In this document: positions 39,317 through 46,079 of the stretch, one piece after another | Layout: each line of letters begins with the position of its first letter | How positions within the stretch are numbered: the stretch's first letter is position 1 | Assembly (NCBI GenBank): GCA_902793285.1 | Contig: CADBCV010000025.1 | Coordinates: forward strand, 1 to 46,079 | From: Oscillospiraceae bacterium | Lineage (GTDB): Bacteria; Bacillota; Clostridia; Oscillospirales; Oscillospiraceae | Direction: 5' to 3' | Length of the DNA: 46,079 nucleotides | Position numbers and translations under genes: made by a program | The notes under the pieces: model-generated | The model's database searches: none | Told to the model about the DNA's origin: nothing | Seen by the model: only the letters and a program-made list of their open reading frames with translations

Positions 39317-40153
39317 TCAGTTTGTCAGCCGGGCGTACCAGGCGTCCGTCAGGGGGACAAAGTAGACGAACCACTCCGGGTTGTTCTCGGTCAGCGTCTC
39401 TGCGGCGGTGCCGGGGAAGCCGTAGATACACCGCACGTCGCTGTCCGCAAAGGGATTGCCGGGGATGGACCGGATGCTCTTCGGGATGACCACCGCCTTG
39501 GCTTTGACGCCCCGGAAGGCGTCCGCCTCGATGGTTTTCAGCGCGGCGGGCAGGAAGAAATCCGGCGCGGGGGCCAGCAGCGCAAAGCCGCAGGGGTTCC
39601 TGGCATTGCCCGCGTAGGCCTCCGCCGTGCTGCCGCTGTAGCCGCGCAGGGTGAAGCCCGCGGCACAGCCATTGAACACATCGTAACCGACGTCGCCGAT
39701 CTCGCAGTCCGGGTTCCGGATGGTAACGCTGGTCAGACTGGTGCAGTCCGTGAAAGCCCTGTAGTCGATGCGGGTCACGCTGCACGGGATGGTGACGCCG
39801 GTCAGGCCGGTGCAGCCGAAGAAAGCACAATTGTTGATGCGGGTCACGCTGTCGGGGATCGTTGCGCTGGTCATGTTACTGAGGCCGTAGAACGAATAAT
39901 TGCCCAATCCGGTCACGCCGTCCTCCACCAGAACAGAACGGATGCTGTCACGGTCTGCGTACCAGGGGGCGGCGCCCCGGGTATAGTCCGTCATGGCACC
40001 GGTGCCGCTGATGGTCAGCTTGTGGGTTGTCGAGTTCAGCGTCCAGGTCACGTTGTCGCCGCAGGAGCCGCCCTGGTCTGCCAGAGCCGTTCCACAGCAC
40101 CGCCCCGCGATCAGCACCGCGAGAGCCAGGATCAACAACAGTTTCCGCCTCAT
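39317..40153 (-). CDS. Secreted BspA-type leucine-rich-repeat protein
   Basis: 278 residues with a signal peptide (MRRKLLLILALAVLIAGRC, cleavage probably after about ALA). Mature sequence starts with a GDNVTWTLNSTTHKLTISGT unit typical of BspA-like proteins, then LRR_5 repeats (NNCAFFGCTGLTGVTIPCSV, DYRAFTDCTSLTSVTIRN, EADAFRGVKAKAVVIPKSI), ending in a YGFPGTAAE module shared with the larger neighbour. No wall anchor is visible. AAGGAGG precedes 40153. Both BspA-type genes lie in tandem on -, each with its own promoter or terminator signals, suggesting a small surface-protein locus. Confidence 0.85.
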   Translation of the reverse strand: MRRKLLLILALAVLIAGRCCGTALADQGGSCGDNVTWTLNSTTHKLTISGTGAMTDYTRGAAPWYADRDSIRSVLVEDGVTGLGNYSFYGLSNMTSATIPDSVTRINNCAFFGCTGLTGVTIPCSVTRIDYRAFTDCTSLTSVTIRNPDCEIGDVGYDVFNGCAAGFTLRGYSGSTAEAYAGNARNPCGFALLAPAPDFFLPAALKTIEADAFRGVKAKAVVIPKSIRSIPGNPFADSDVRCIYGFPGTAAETLTENNPEWFVYFVPLTDAWYARLTN

Positions 40154-40338
40154 GGTTCGTTTCCTCCTTTTTGTGGTCTTTTCCCGGTACGGCCGTTTTC
40201 CTGCACGACCACTCCCGGCGCCTTGGCGTTCACCGCCTGCGCCTACTATTCTAATTTTATTGAAGCGATTCGCGGTACGACATGCAAGAAAAAACTTCCA
40301 TTTCATTCTTTCGCAGTGCTTTGTTCTCGGGAAAAACG

Positions 40339-40367
40339 TTGACAAATCAGGCCTCAGACCCTATAAT
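40339..40367 (+). promoter_or_regulatory. Consensus promoter of the glutamine synthetase gene
   Basis: A perfect TTGACA (40339-40344), a 17-bp spacer and a perfect TATAAT (40362-40367). Transcription should start near 40374. Confidence 0.9.
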
Positions 40368-40379
40368 TTATCATCAGCG

Positions 40380-40416
40380 ACCGGCGGGAGCGCGACGCTT
40401 CCGCCGGTGATTTTTT
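40380..40416 (+). terminator. Leader terminator (possible attenuator) before glutamine synthetase
   Basis: ACCGGCGG (from 40380) pairs with CCGCCGGT (ending about 40408), extended by a GAGCG/CGCTT inner stem with a 3-nt loop, then G, A and a run of six T (40411-40416). It is a textbook intrinsic terminator placed only about 6 bases into the transcript and 25 bp before the gene start. Confidence 0.85.
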
Positions 40417-40441
40417 GAAATTCAGGGAGCGTGGTATCACG

Positions 40442-42535
40442 ATGAACACAGTCACAGACAACTTCGGCAGCATGGTTTTCAACGACTCCGTCATGCGCGC
40501 GCGCCTGCCTAAAGACGTGTTCCGACAGGTCCAGCGCTCCATCAACGAGGGGCGGCGTCTCGACAGCGCGGCGGCCGCTGTGGTCGCGAACGCGATGAAG
40601 GACTGGGCCATCGAAAAGGGCGCCACCCACTTCACCCACTGGTTCCAGCCCATGACCGGCATCACCGCAGAAAAGCACGACAGCTTCATCACCCCCGTGG
40701 GCGGCGGCAAGGTCATCATGGAGTTCGGCGGCAAGGAGCTCATCCAGGGCGAGCCGGACGCCTCCTCCTTCCCCTCGGGTGGCCTGCGCGCCACCTTCGA
40801 GGCCAGGGGCTACACCACCTGGGACCCGACCTCCTACGCGTTTATCAAGGACGGGGTGCTCTGCATCCCGACGGCCTTCTGCTCCTACGGGGGCGAGGCG
40901 CTGGATAAAAAGACGCCGCTTCTGCGCTCCATGGAGGCCATCAGCCGCGAGGGGCTTCGCGTCCTGAAGCTCTTCGGCAATGAGGATGTACATACGGTGC
41001 GCACCACCGTCGGGCCCGAGCAGGAGTATTTTCTCATCGACAAGGACGTGTACGAGCGGCGCAAGGACCTCATCTACACGGGCCGCACCCTCTACGGGGC
41101 GAGACCGCCCAAGGGCCAGGATCTGGACGACCACTACTTCGGCTCCATCAAGCCCCGCGTGCAGGAGTTTATGAAGGAGCTGGACGAGGAGCTCTGGAAG
41201 CTCGGCGTCATGGCGAAGACCGAGCATAACGAGGCCGCCCCCGCCCAGCACGAGCTGGCCCCGATCTACACCACCACAAACATCGCCGCCGACCACAACC
41301 AGCTCACCATGGAGCTCATGCAGCGCATCGCCCGCAAGCACGGCATGGTGTGCCTGCTGCACGAAAAGCCCTTCGCGGGCGTGAACGGCTCCGGCAAGCA
41401 TAACAACTGGTCCATCACCACCGACACCGGCGTGAACGTCTTCGAGCCCGGCGAGACCCCGGCGGAAAACGCACAGTTTCTGCTTTTCCTGTGCGCGGTG
41501 ATCCAGGCAGTGGACGACTACCAGGATCTTATGCGCATCTGCGTGGCCTCCGCCGGGAACGACCACCGTCTCGGCGCGGCGGAGGCGCCCCCGGCCATCG
41601 TGTCCGTCTTCCTCGGGGATGAGCTCGGCGCGATCCTCGACGCCATCGACATGGGCGCCCCTTACGGCAGCCGGGAGAAGGAGCTTTTCAAGGTGGGCGT
41701 GCACGCGCTGCCGAAGTTCCCCAAGGACACCACCGATCGCAACCGCACCTCCCCCTTCGCCTTCACGGGCAATAAGTTTGAGTTTCGTATGCTGGGCGCG
41801 TCCCAGTCCATCTCCGGGCCGAACGTGGTGCTCAACACCACCGTGGCCGAATCCCTGCGCCAGTACGCCGACCGGCTCGAGCAGGCGTCGGACTTTGAAA
41901 AGGAGCTGCACGAGCTCATCCGCGAGGTCATCCGAAAGCACCGCCGCATCATCTTCAACGGCAACGGCTACGGCGAGGAGTGGACCCGCGAGGCCGAGCG
42001 CCGCGGGCTCTGCAACTACCCCTCCACGCCGGACTGCACGCCGGAATATCTCGCCCCGAAGAACGTGGAGCTCTTCACGCGCCACCGCATCTATTCCGAG
42101 GCGGAGCTGCGCGCCCGCTGCGAGATGAAGCTGGACGGCTATTCCAAGGTCCTGCACATCGAGGCGCTGACCATGGTGGATATGCTCTGGAAGGATATCC
42201 TGCCCGCGGTCTCCGCCTGCACCGGGGATCTCGCCCGCGCCGCGAACGAGAAAAAGCAGCTCTCCCCCGCGATGGACGTGAGCTATGAGACGCGCATCGT
42301 AAGTGAGCTCAGTGCCCTCGCCGCCTCCGCCGCGATCCACGGCAGAGCCCTCGAGAGCGCGATGGAGGGGCTCAAGGCCCAGCATGAGAGCCTCGCCGTG
42401 GCCCGCTACTACCGCGACAGGGTCTTCCCCGCCATGCAGAGCCTGCGCGCCGTCGTGGACGAGATGGAGCTTCGCTGCGGCGCAAAATACTGGCCCTACC
42501 CCGGCTATGGCGAGATCCTGTTCAGCGTCAAGTAA
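40442..42535 (+). CDS. glnN: Type III glutamine synthetase
   Basis: 697 residues, the size of the GSIII class (about 700) rather than GSI (about 450). The start FGSMVFNDSVMRARLPKDVF, the FTHWFQPMTGITAEKHDSF region, TVGPEQEYFLID and the GVNGSGKHNNWSI catalytic segment are GSIII signatures. It condenses glutamate and ammonium with ATP, the main route of ammonium assimilation. The ATG at 40442 is preferred to an in-frame TTG in the terminator T-run at 40415; GGGAG lies 12 nt upstream. A terminator between promoter and gene implies regulated read-through, perhaps by nitrogen status. Confidence 0.96.
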   Translation: MNTVTDNFGSMVFNDSVMRARLPKDVFRQVQRSINEGRRLDSAAAAVVANAMKDWAIEKGATHFTHWFQPMTGITAEKHDSFITPVGGGKVIMEFGGKELIQGEPDASSFPSGGLRATFEARGYTTWDPTSYAFIKDGVLCIPTAFCSYGGEALDKKTPLLRSMEAISREGLRVLKLFGNEDVHTVRTTVGPEQEYFLIDKDVYERRKDLIYTGRTLYGARPPKGQDLDDHYFGSIKPRVQEFMKELDEELWKLGVMAKTEHNEAAPAQHELAPIYTTTNIAADHNQLTMELMQRIARKHGMVCLLHEKPFAGVNGSGKHNNWSITTDTGVNVFEPGETPAENAQFLLFLCAVIQAVDDYQDLMRICVASAGNDHRLGAAEAPPAIVSVFLGDELGAILDAIDMGAPYGSREKELFKVGVHALPKFPKDTTDRNRTSPFAFTGNKFEFRMLGASQSISGPNVVLNTTVAESLRQYADRLEQASDFEKELHELIREVIRKHRRIIFNGNGYGEEWTREAERRGLCNYPSTPDCTPEYLAPKNVELFTRHRIYSEAELRARCEMKLDGYSKVLHIEALTMVDMLWKDILPAVSACTGDLARAANEKKQLSPAMDVSYETRIVSELSALAASAAIHGRALESAMEGLKAQHESLAVARYYRDRVFPAMQSLRAVVDEMELRCGAKYWPYPGYGEILFSVK

Positions 42536-42692
42536 TACTATCCCTTGATAGAAAACTTTAAGTCTTCCCGGCAAAATTTGCGCCATACTGCGTTGAAGCC
42601 CTTGACCATATATCTCCATTATGCTCTGCGGGCCTTGTCTGGCACAAATTTTCCTCGGGAATCCAATAAAGCTTCTTATCAAGGAATAGTAT
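42535..42692. mobile_element. 158-bp inverted-repeat element after glutamine synthetase
   Basis: Ends ATACTATCCCTTGATAGAAA (42535 on) and, reading inwards on -, ATACTATTCCTTGATAAGAA (from 42692) are imperfect terminal inverted repeats of about 25 bp. An inner GGCAAAATTTG/CAAATTTTCC pair is nested inside. It is MITE-sized and non-coding, and begins on the last base of the glutamine synthetase stop codon. It may also serve as that gene's 3' end. Confidence 0.65.
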
Positions 42693-42739
42693 AAAACGAC
42701 TGCACGGTAAAATAGAAGCCCCCTCGATATGGCATGGGT

Positions 42740-43225
42740 GTTCATAACAAACGCAAAACCCCCGTAAAACCAAAACGGGAGTCCCCCGTGAGACTCCCGT
42801 TTTGGAAAGGAAGAAGGACGCAGTGGATGTGCAGTTTTCGCGGCTCTTACGGAAACCGCGGAAACGGAACGGAACTGCGTTCTTCTGACGCTGGTACGAG
42901 TGTTCATAACGGACTCAAAATCCCCGTTTAAACCAAAACGGGAGTCCCCCGTGAGACTCCCGTTTTGGAAAGGAAGAAGGACGCAGTGCATGTGCAGTTT
43001 TCGCGGCTCTTACGGAAACCGCGGAAACGGAACGGAACTGCGTTCTTCTGACGTGGTCCGAGCGTTCATAACGGACTCAAAATCCCCGTTTAAACCAAAA
43101 CGGGAGTCCCCCGTGAGACTCCCGTTTTGGAAAGGAAGAAGGACGCAGTGGATGTGGAGTTTTCGCGGCTCTTACGCAAACCGCGGAAACGGAACGGAAC
43201 TGCGTTCTTCTGACGCTGGTCCGAG
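42740..43225. repeat. Three tandem 162-bp repeats ending in tRNA-Pro 3' sequence
   Basis: Units start with GTTCATAAC at 42740, 42902 and 43064, exactly 162 bp apart. Each holds a 14-bp perfect hairpin CCAAAACGGGAGTC/GACTCCCGTTTTGG (42770-42805, 42933-42968, 43095-43130), a CGCGGCTCTTACG...CCGCGG block, and finishes in TGGTCCGAG (TGGTACGAG in unit 1), the reverse complement of the last nine bases of tRNA-Pro. In unit 3 those bases are the tRNA gene itself (43217-43225). Frames run open through the units because 162 is a multiple of three, but no credible gene is present. 42693-42739 shows nothing recognisable. Confidence 0.9.
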
Positions 43226-43292
43226 TGACAGGATTTGAACCTGCGGCATCGTGGTCCCAAACCACGCGCGCTACCAGCTGCGCTACACCCGG
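43217..43292 (-). tRNA. tRNA-Pro (anticodon TGG), CCA encoded
   Basis: A 76-nt cloverleaf on -. The acceptor stem is CCGGGTG (43292-43286) with CACTCGG, including one G-U pair; the D-arm reads GCGCAGCTGGTAGCGC; the anticodon stem CGTGG/CCACG encloses TTTGGGA with anticodon TGG; the T-arm has GGTTCAAATCC. The discriminator A and CCA are genomic. A promoter lies upstream at 43363-43391. It reads CCA and probably other CCN proline codons. Confidence 0.97.
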
Positions 43293-43362
43293 AAATGCGG
43301 GGCAAAATCCGCTGTAAAAGACTTCGGCTTGCCATGCCATGGGATAAGAAATTTGCTCAAAT

Positions 43363-43391
43363 ATTATACACCATACGTCTCTGCCGCGCAA
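43363..43391 (-). promoter_or_regulatory. Promoter of tRNA-Pro
   Basis: On -, TTGCGC (43391-43386), 17-bp spacer, perfect TATAAT (43368-43363); the tRNA 5' end is about 64 nt downstream of the predicted start. Confidence 0.8.
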
Positions 43392-43422
43392 GGAAAATCT
43401 TTCCGCCCTGCGCGGCTTTTTT
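43383..43422 (+). terminator. Intrinsic terminator before trmB
   Basis: GCCGCGCA (43383-43390) pairs with TGCGCGGC (43409-43416), with an inner GGAAA/TTTCC stem, then six T. On + it would stop read-through from the glutamine synthetase side. Confidence 0.7.
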
Positions 43423-43433
43423 ATGTTTTGCGA

Positions 43434-43462
43434 TTGATGTTTTTTTCGCCTTGTGGTATTCT
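43434..43462 (+). promoter_or_regulatory. Promoter of trmB-xth-dusB
   Basis: TTGATG (43434-43439), 17-bp spacer, TATTCT (43457-43462). AGGAGGAG follows immediately. Confidence 0.65.
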
Positions 43463-43484
43463 GTCAGGAGGAGTGTGATCATCC

Positions 43485-44252
43485 TTGAGAATGAGAAAGA
43501 GAGCAAACCTGGACAAACGCATGGAACGCTGCGCCGCGTTTTTGATAGACGGAGGAGGGGACAACAGCGGCTTTGAGCCCCTGCGCGGACACTGGCTGGA
43601 ACAGTTTCCCGGGCACGAGCGGCTCTATGTGGAGCTCGGCTGCGGGAAGGGGACCTTCACGGCCAAGACCGCCGCGGCCATGCCCGAGACGCTGTATGTC
43701 GCGGTGGAGAAGGTGCCGGACGCCATGATCCTCGCCATGGAGAAGATCGAGCGGCGGGGGATCGAAAACGTCCGCTTCATCGACATCGACGCAAAGCTCC
43801 TCACCGCCCTCTTCGCGGAGGGCGAGGTCGACCGCCTGTACATCAACTTCTGCGACCCCTGGCCCAAGAGCCGGGACGCGAAGCTCCGCCTGACGGCGCC
43901 GGGCTTTCTGCGCCTCTACGCGGACGTGCTGAAACAGGGCGGCGAGATCCACTTCAAAACCGACAATACCCCGCTCTTCGACTGGTCCGTCCGGCAGTTC
44001 ATGGATGAGGGCTGGGCCCTCTCGGAGCTCACGCACGACCTGCACGAAAACGGGCCCGTCGGCGTCATGACCGACTATGAGGCCAGGTTCTATGAGCAGG
44101 GCCTGAAAATAAACCGCCTGGTCGCAACCAGGACGGGCGAGAGCCGCAGCCTCTCCCGGGACGGGGCGGTGCCGCGGCTGAGAAACGCCTCCCTCACCGA
44201 CGCGCGCGGCTATGAGGAGAGCCAGGAGGCAAACCGGAGGAATGGAACATGA
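43485..44252 (+). CDS. trmB: tRNA (guanine-N7)-methyltransferase
   Basis: 255 residues; an AdoMet-dependent enzyme making m7G46 in tRNA variable loops. Motif I is [10 protein letters not shown], then [36 protein letters not shown] (the TrmB PWPK signature) and [10 protein letters not shown]. The TTG at 43485 gives the family's usual [10 protein letters not shown] start with GGAGGAG 11 nt upstream; the ATG two codons later (43491) is the alternative. The C-terminus is about 25 residues longer than many homologues. It overlaps xth by 4 nt. Confidence 0.95.
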   Translation: MRMRKRANLDKRMERCAAFLIDGGGDNSGFEPLRGHWLEQFPGHERLYVELGCGKGTFTAKTAAAMPETLYVAVEKVPDAMILAMEKIERRGIENVRFIDIDAKLLTALFAEGEVDRLYINFCDPWPKSRDAKLRLTAPGFLRLYADVLKQGGEIHFKTDNTPLFDWSVRQFMDEGWALSELTHDLHENGPVGVMTDYEARFYEQGLKINRLVATRTGESRSLSRDGAVPRLRNASLTDARGYEESQEANRRNGT

Positions 44253-45004
44253 GATTTCTTTCCTGGAACGTAAACGGCCTGCGCGCCGTGCGGGGCAAGG
44301 GATTTGAGGACATTTTTCTCTCCCTCGACGCGGACTTCTTCTGCCTGCAGGAGACAAAGCTCCAGGCGGGGCAGATCGACCTTGCCTTCCCCGGGTATGA
44401 GAGCTACTGGTGCTACGCCGAGAAGAAGGGCTACTCCGGCACCGCGATCTTCACAAAGCATACGCCGCTCTCGGTCGCTTACAATATCGGCGTGGAGGAG
44501 CACGACCACGAGGGCCGCGCCGTGACGCTCGAGTATCCGGAGTTTTATCTTGTCTGCGTCTACACTCCGAACGCCCAGGACGGCTTAAAGCGCATCGACT
44601 ACCGGATGCGCTGGGAGGACGATTTTCGCGCCTACCTCTGCGCATTGGATCAAAAGAAGCCGGTCATCGTCTGCGGCGACATGAACGTCGCGCACGAGGA
44701 GATCGACCTCAAAAACCCCAAGCAGAACGTGGGCAACGCGGGCTTTTCGGACGAGGAGCGCGGCAAGTTCTCCGAGCTTCTGGCCGCGGGCTTTACCGAC
44801 AGCTTCCGTTATCTCTATCCCGATAAGACCGACGCCTACTCCTGGTGGAGCTACCGGATGCGGGCGCGGGAGCGGAACGTCGGCTGGCGTATCGACTATT
44901 TCGTCGTGTCCGACCGTCTGCGGGAAAAAATAAAAGACGCCTACATCCTGCCGGAGATCATGGGCTCCGACCACTGCCCGGTGGGACTGGACATCGCATG
45001 GTGA
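44249..45004 (+). CDS. xth: Exodeoxyribonuclease III / AP endonuclease
   Basis: 251 residues of the exonuclease-endonuclease-phosphatase fold. Catalytic signatures are [17 protein letters not shown] with metal ligand E35, [16 protein letters not shown] with D144 and N146, [10 protein letters not shown] and the terminal GSDHCPVGL with D241/H242. It incises DNA at abasic sites and trims 3' ends in base excision repair. It is coupled by overlapping ends to trmB (4 nt) and dusB (7 nt). Confidence 0.96.
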   Translation: MRFLSWNVNGLRAVRGKGFEDIFLSLDADFFCLQETKLQAGQIDLAFPGYESYWCYAEKKGYSGTAIFTKHTPLSVAYNIGVEEHDHEGRAVTLEYPEFYLVCVYTPNAQDGLKRIDYRMRWEDDFRAYLCALDQKKPVIVCGDMNVAHEEIDLKNPKQNVGNAGFSDEERGKFSELLAAGFTDSFRYLYPDKTDAYSWWSYRMRARERNVGWRIDYFVVSDRLREKIKDAYILPEIMGSDHCPVGLDIAW

Positions 45005-45969
45005 GGATCGGAAGCGTTGAACTGCGCGGCAATCTGACCCTCGGCCCCATGGCGGGGGTGACGGATTTCGCCTTTCGCGGCATCTGCCGCGCGCTCGGCG
45101 CGGCCCTCACGACGACGGAGATGGTCTCGGCCCGGGCGCTCTGCTATCACGACGAGAAGACCAAAGAGCTTTTATACATCCCGGAGGGGGAGCATCCCTC
45201 CGCCGCCCAGATCTTCGGGCACGAGCCGGAGATCATGGCGGAGGCCGCCGTGATGGCGCTCGCGCTCTCCGGCGCGGACATCCTGGACATCAACATGGGC
45301 TGCCCGGTGGGCAAGGTCGTCAAATCCGGGGACGGCTCCGCCCTCATGAAAACGCCGGAGCTCGCGGCACGGATCGTGGAGGCCGTCAAAAAGGCCGTCG
45401 CGGTGCCCGTGACCGTGAAGTTTCGCAAGGGCTGGGATAACGGCAGCGTGAACGCCGTGGACTTTGCAAGGCTTATGGAAGCCGCCGGCGCGGACGCCGT
45501 GGCCGTCCACGGCAGGACGCGCGCCCAGATGTACGCGGGCAGGGCCGACTGGGACCTCATCCGCGCGGTGCGCGGGGCCGTTTCGATCCCCGTGATCGCA
45601 AACGGCGACGTGTTCACGCCCGAGGACGCGGCCCACATCCTGCGCTATACCGGCTGCGAGATCGCCATGATCGGGCGCGGCAGCTTCGGAAACCCCTGGC
45701 TTTTTCAGGGGGGGCAGGCCGCGATTGAGGGGAGAGAGATCCCCGAACTGCCGCCGCTCTCCGAGCGCATCACCCTCGCCGAGGGGCAGATCGTGACGCT
45801 GGCTTCGCGCCTTGGGGAGCACAGGGCCTGCATGGAGGCGCGCCACCAGCTCCCCTGGTATCTGCACGGCGTCCCTCACTCCGCCGTCTACCGGCAGGAG
45901 CTCGTGCAGGTGGAGACCCTGGAGGACATCCACCGGGTATGCCGGGGCATCAAGCGGGATTTGAGATAA
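44998..45969 (+). CDS. dusB: tRNA-dihydrouridine synthase
   Basis: 323 residues; an FMN enzyme reducing uridines in tRNA D-loops. Signatures are [34 protein letters not shown] with the catalytic Cys, [38 protein letters not shown] and [13 protein letters not shown] at the phosphate site. The ATG at 44998 overlaps the xth stop, giving the usual N-terminus; the frame upstream of it is not homologous. Dus subfamily in Clostridia is usually called DusB. Confidence 0.95.
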   Translation: MVRIGSVELRGNLTLGPMAGVTDFAFRGICRALGAALTTTEMVSARALCYHDEKTKELLYIPEGEHPSAAQIFGHEPEIMAEAAVMALALSGADILDINMGCPVGKVVKSGDGSALMKTPELAARIVEAVKKAVAVPVTVKFRKGWDNGSVNAVDFARLMEAAGADAVAVHGRTRAQMYAGRADWDLIRAVRGAVSIPVIANGDVFTPEDAAHILRYTGCEIAMIGRGSFGNPWLFQGGQAAIEGREIPELPPLSERITLAEGQIVTLASRLGEHRACMEARHQLPWYLHGVPHSAVYRQELVQVETLEDIHRVCRGIKRDLR

Positions 45970-45981
45970 GGGATTCCTTTT

Positions 45982-46004
45982 AAGCTCCCTTTGCGAAAGG
46001 GAGC
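45982..46004. repeat. AGCTCCCTTT hairpin repeat
   Basis: AGCTCCCTTT-GCG-AAAGGGAGCT differs only in its loop from 62-84. It may serve as the dusB terminator, though no T-run follows. The remaining 46005-46079 looks like the rest of a repeat element; no gene is visible. Confidence 0.65.
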
Positions 46005-46079
46005 TGTCACCAGTTCGCAAACTTACTACAAGTTCTTGGCGACGAAGGAGCCTTAGAACTTGTGTATGCTGCGCAGGTG

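Noticed and set aside
40361-42991. Very long open frame on - opposite glutamine synthetase
   Set aside because: Antisense shadow of the GSIII codons and of the repeats; no domain or ribosome site.
42734-43238. Genes or CRISPR array in the triplicated region
   Set aside because: Units are 162 bp with no spacer diversity, and open frames exist on both strands only because the unit length is a multiple of three; none has a ribosome site.

Overview
The window looks like chromosomal DNA of a GC-rich, Gram-positive anaerobe of the class Clostridia, most likely an Oscillospiraceae-type gut bacterium. The grounds are the rpmH-rnpA-yidD-yidC-khpB cluster, a type III glutamine synthetase, ResB/CcsB (System II) cytochrome c maturation, a BirA repressor with a matching operator, BspA-type leucine-rich-repeat surface proteins and several families of short palindromic intergenic repeats. 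The genus cannot be fixed from the sequence alone.

Layout. 1-3.9 kb: ribosomal protein L34, RNase P protein, YidD, YidC and KhpB, then acpP, all on +. 4.0-8.4 kb (-): ccsB and resB downstream of a pentaheme nitrite reductase (NrfA) gene. NrfA is fused behind a membrane anchor and three FMN_bind-like modules, and the reading frame is broken by a 5-nt insertion inside a 240-bp tandem repeat. 8.4-13.5 kb (-): a tightly packed run of thrH, response regulator, histidine kinase, sugar-type binding lipoprotein and tadA. 13.7-15.2 kb (-): thrC.

15.2-31.8 kb: a podovirus-like prophage. A leftward Xre repressor and ImmA-type peptidase sit beside overlapping face-to-face promoters. The rightward genes are three small proteins, TerL, portal, a Prp-type cysteine protease, an unidentified structural protein, scaffold, N4-gp56-type capsid, connectors, tail tube and fibres, a small membrane protein, GH25 endolysin and holin. 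No integrase, replication or excision gene is visible. Short host-type repeats, including one with terminal inverted repeats and a target duplication, are inserted between the head genes.

31.9-36.5 kb: a phosphoribosyltransferase with an operator-like palindrome over its -10 box, the BirA-regulated bioY-birA pair, a zinc-ribbon membrane protein and a P-loop/CYTH protein. 36.7-40.2 kb (-): two BspA-like surface proteins. 40.4-42.5 kb: type III glutamine synthetase, with an intrinsic terminator directly after its promoter. 42.5-43.3 kb: an inverted-repeat element, then three tandem 162-bp repeats abutting a tRNA-Pro gene and carrying copies of its 3' end. 43.5-46.0 kb: trmB-xth-dusB, translationally coupled.

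How genes work together. ResB/CcsB probably attach the five hemes of the neighbouring NrfA, and the FMN modules could carry electrons to it from the membrane. ThrH can supply O-phosphohomoserine to ThrC. The phage Prp protease probably trims the capsid, whose N-terminus carries the sequence motif cleaved by Prp enzymes.
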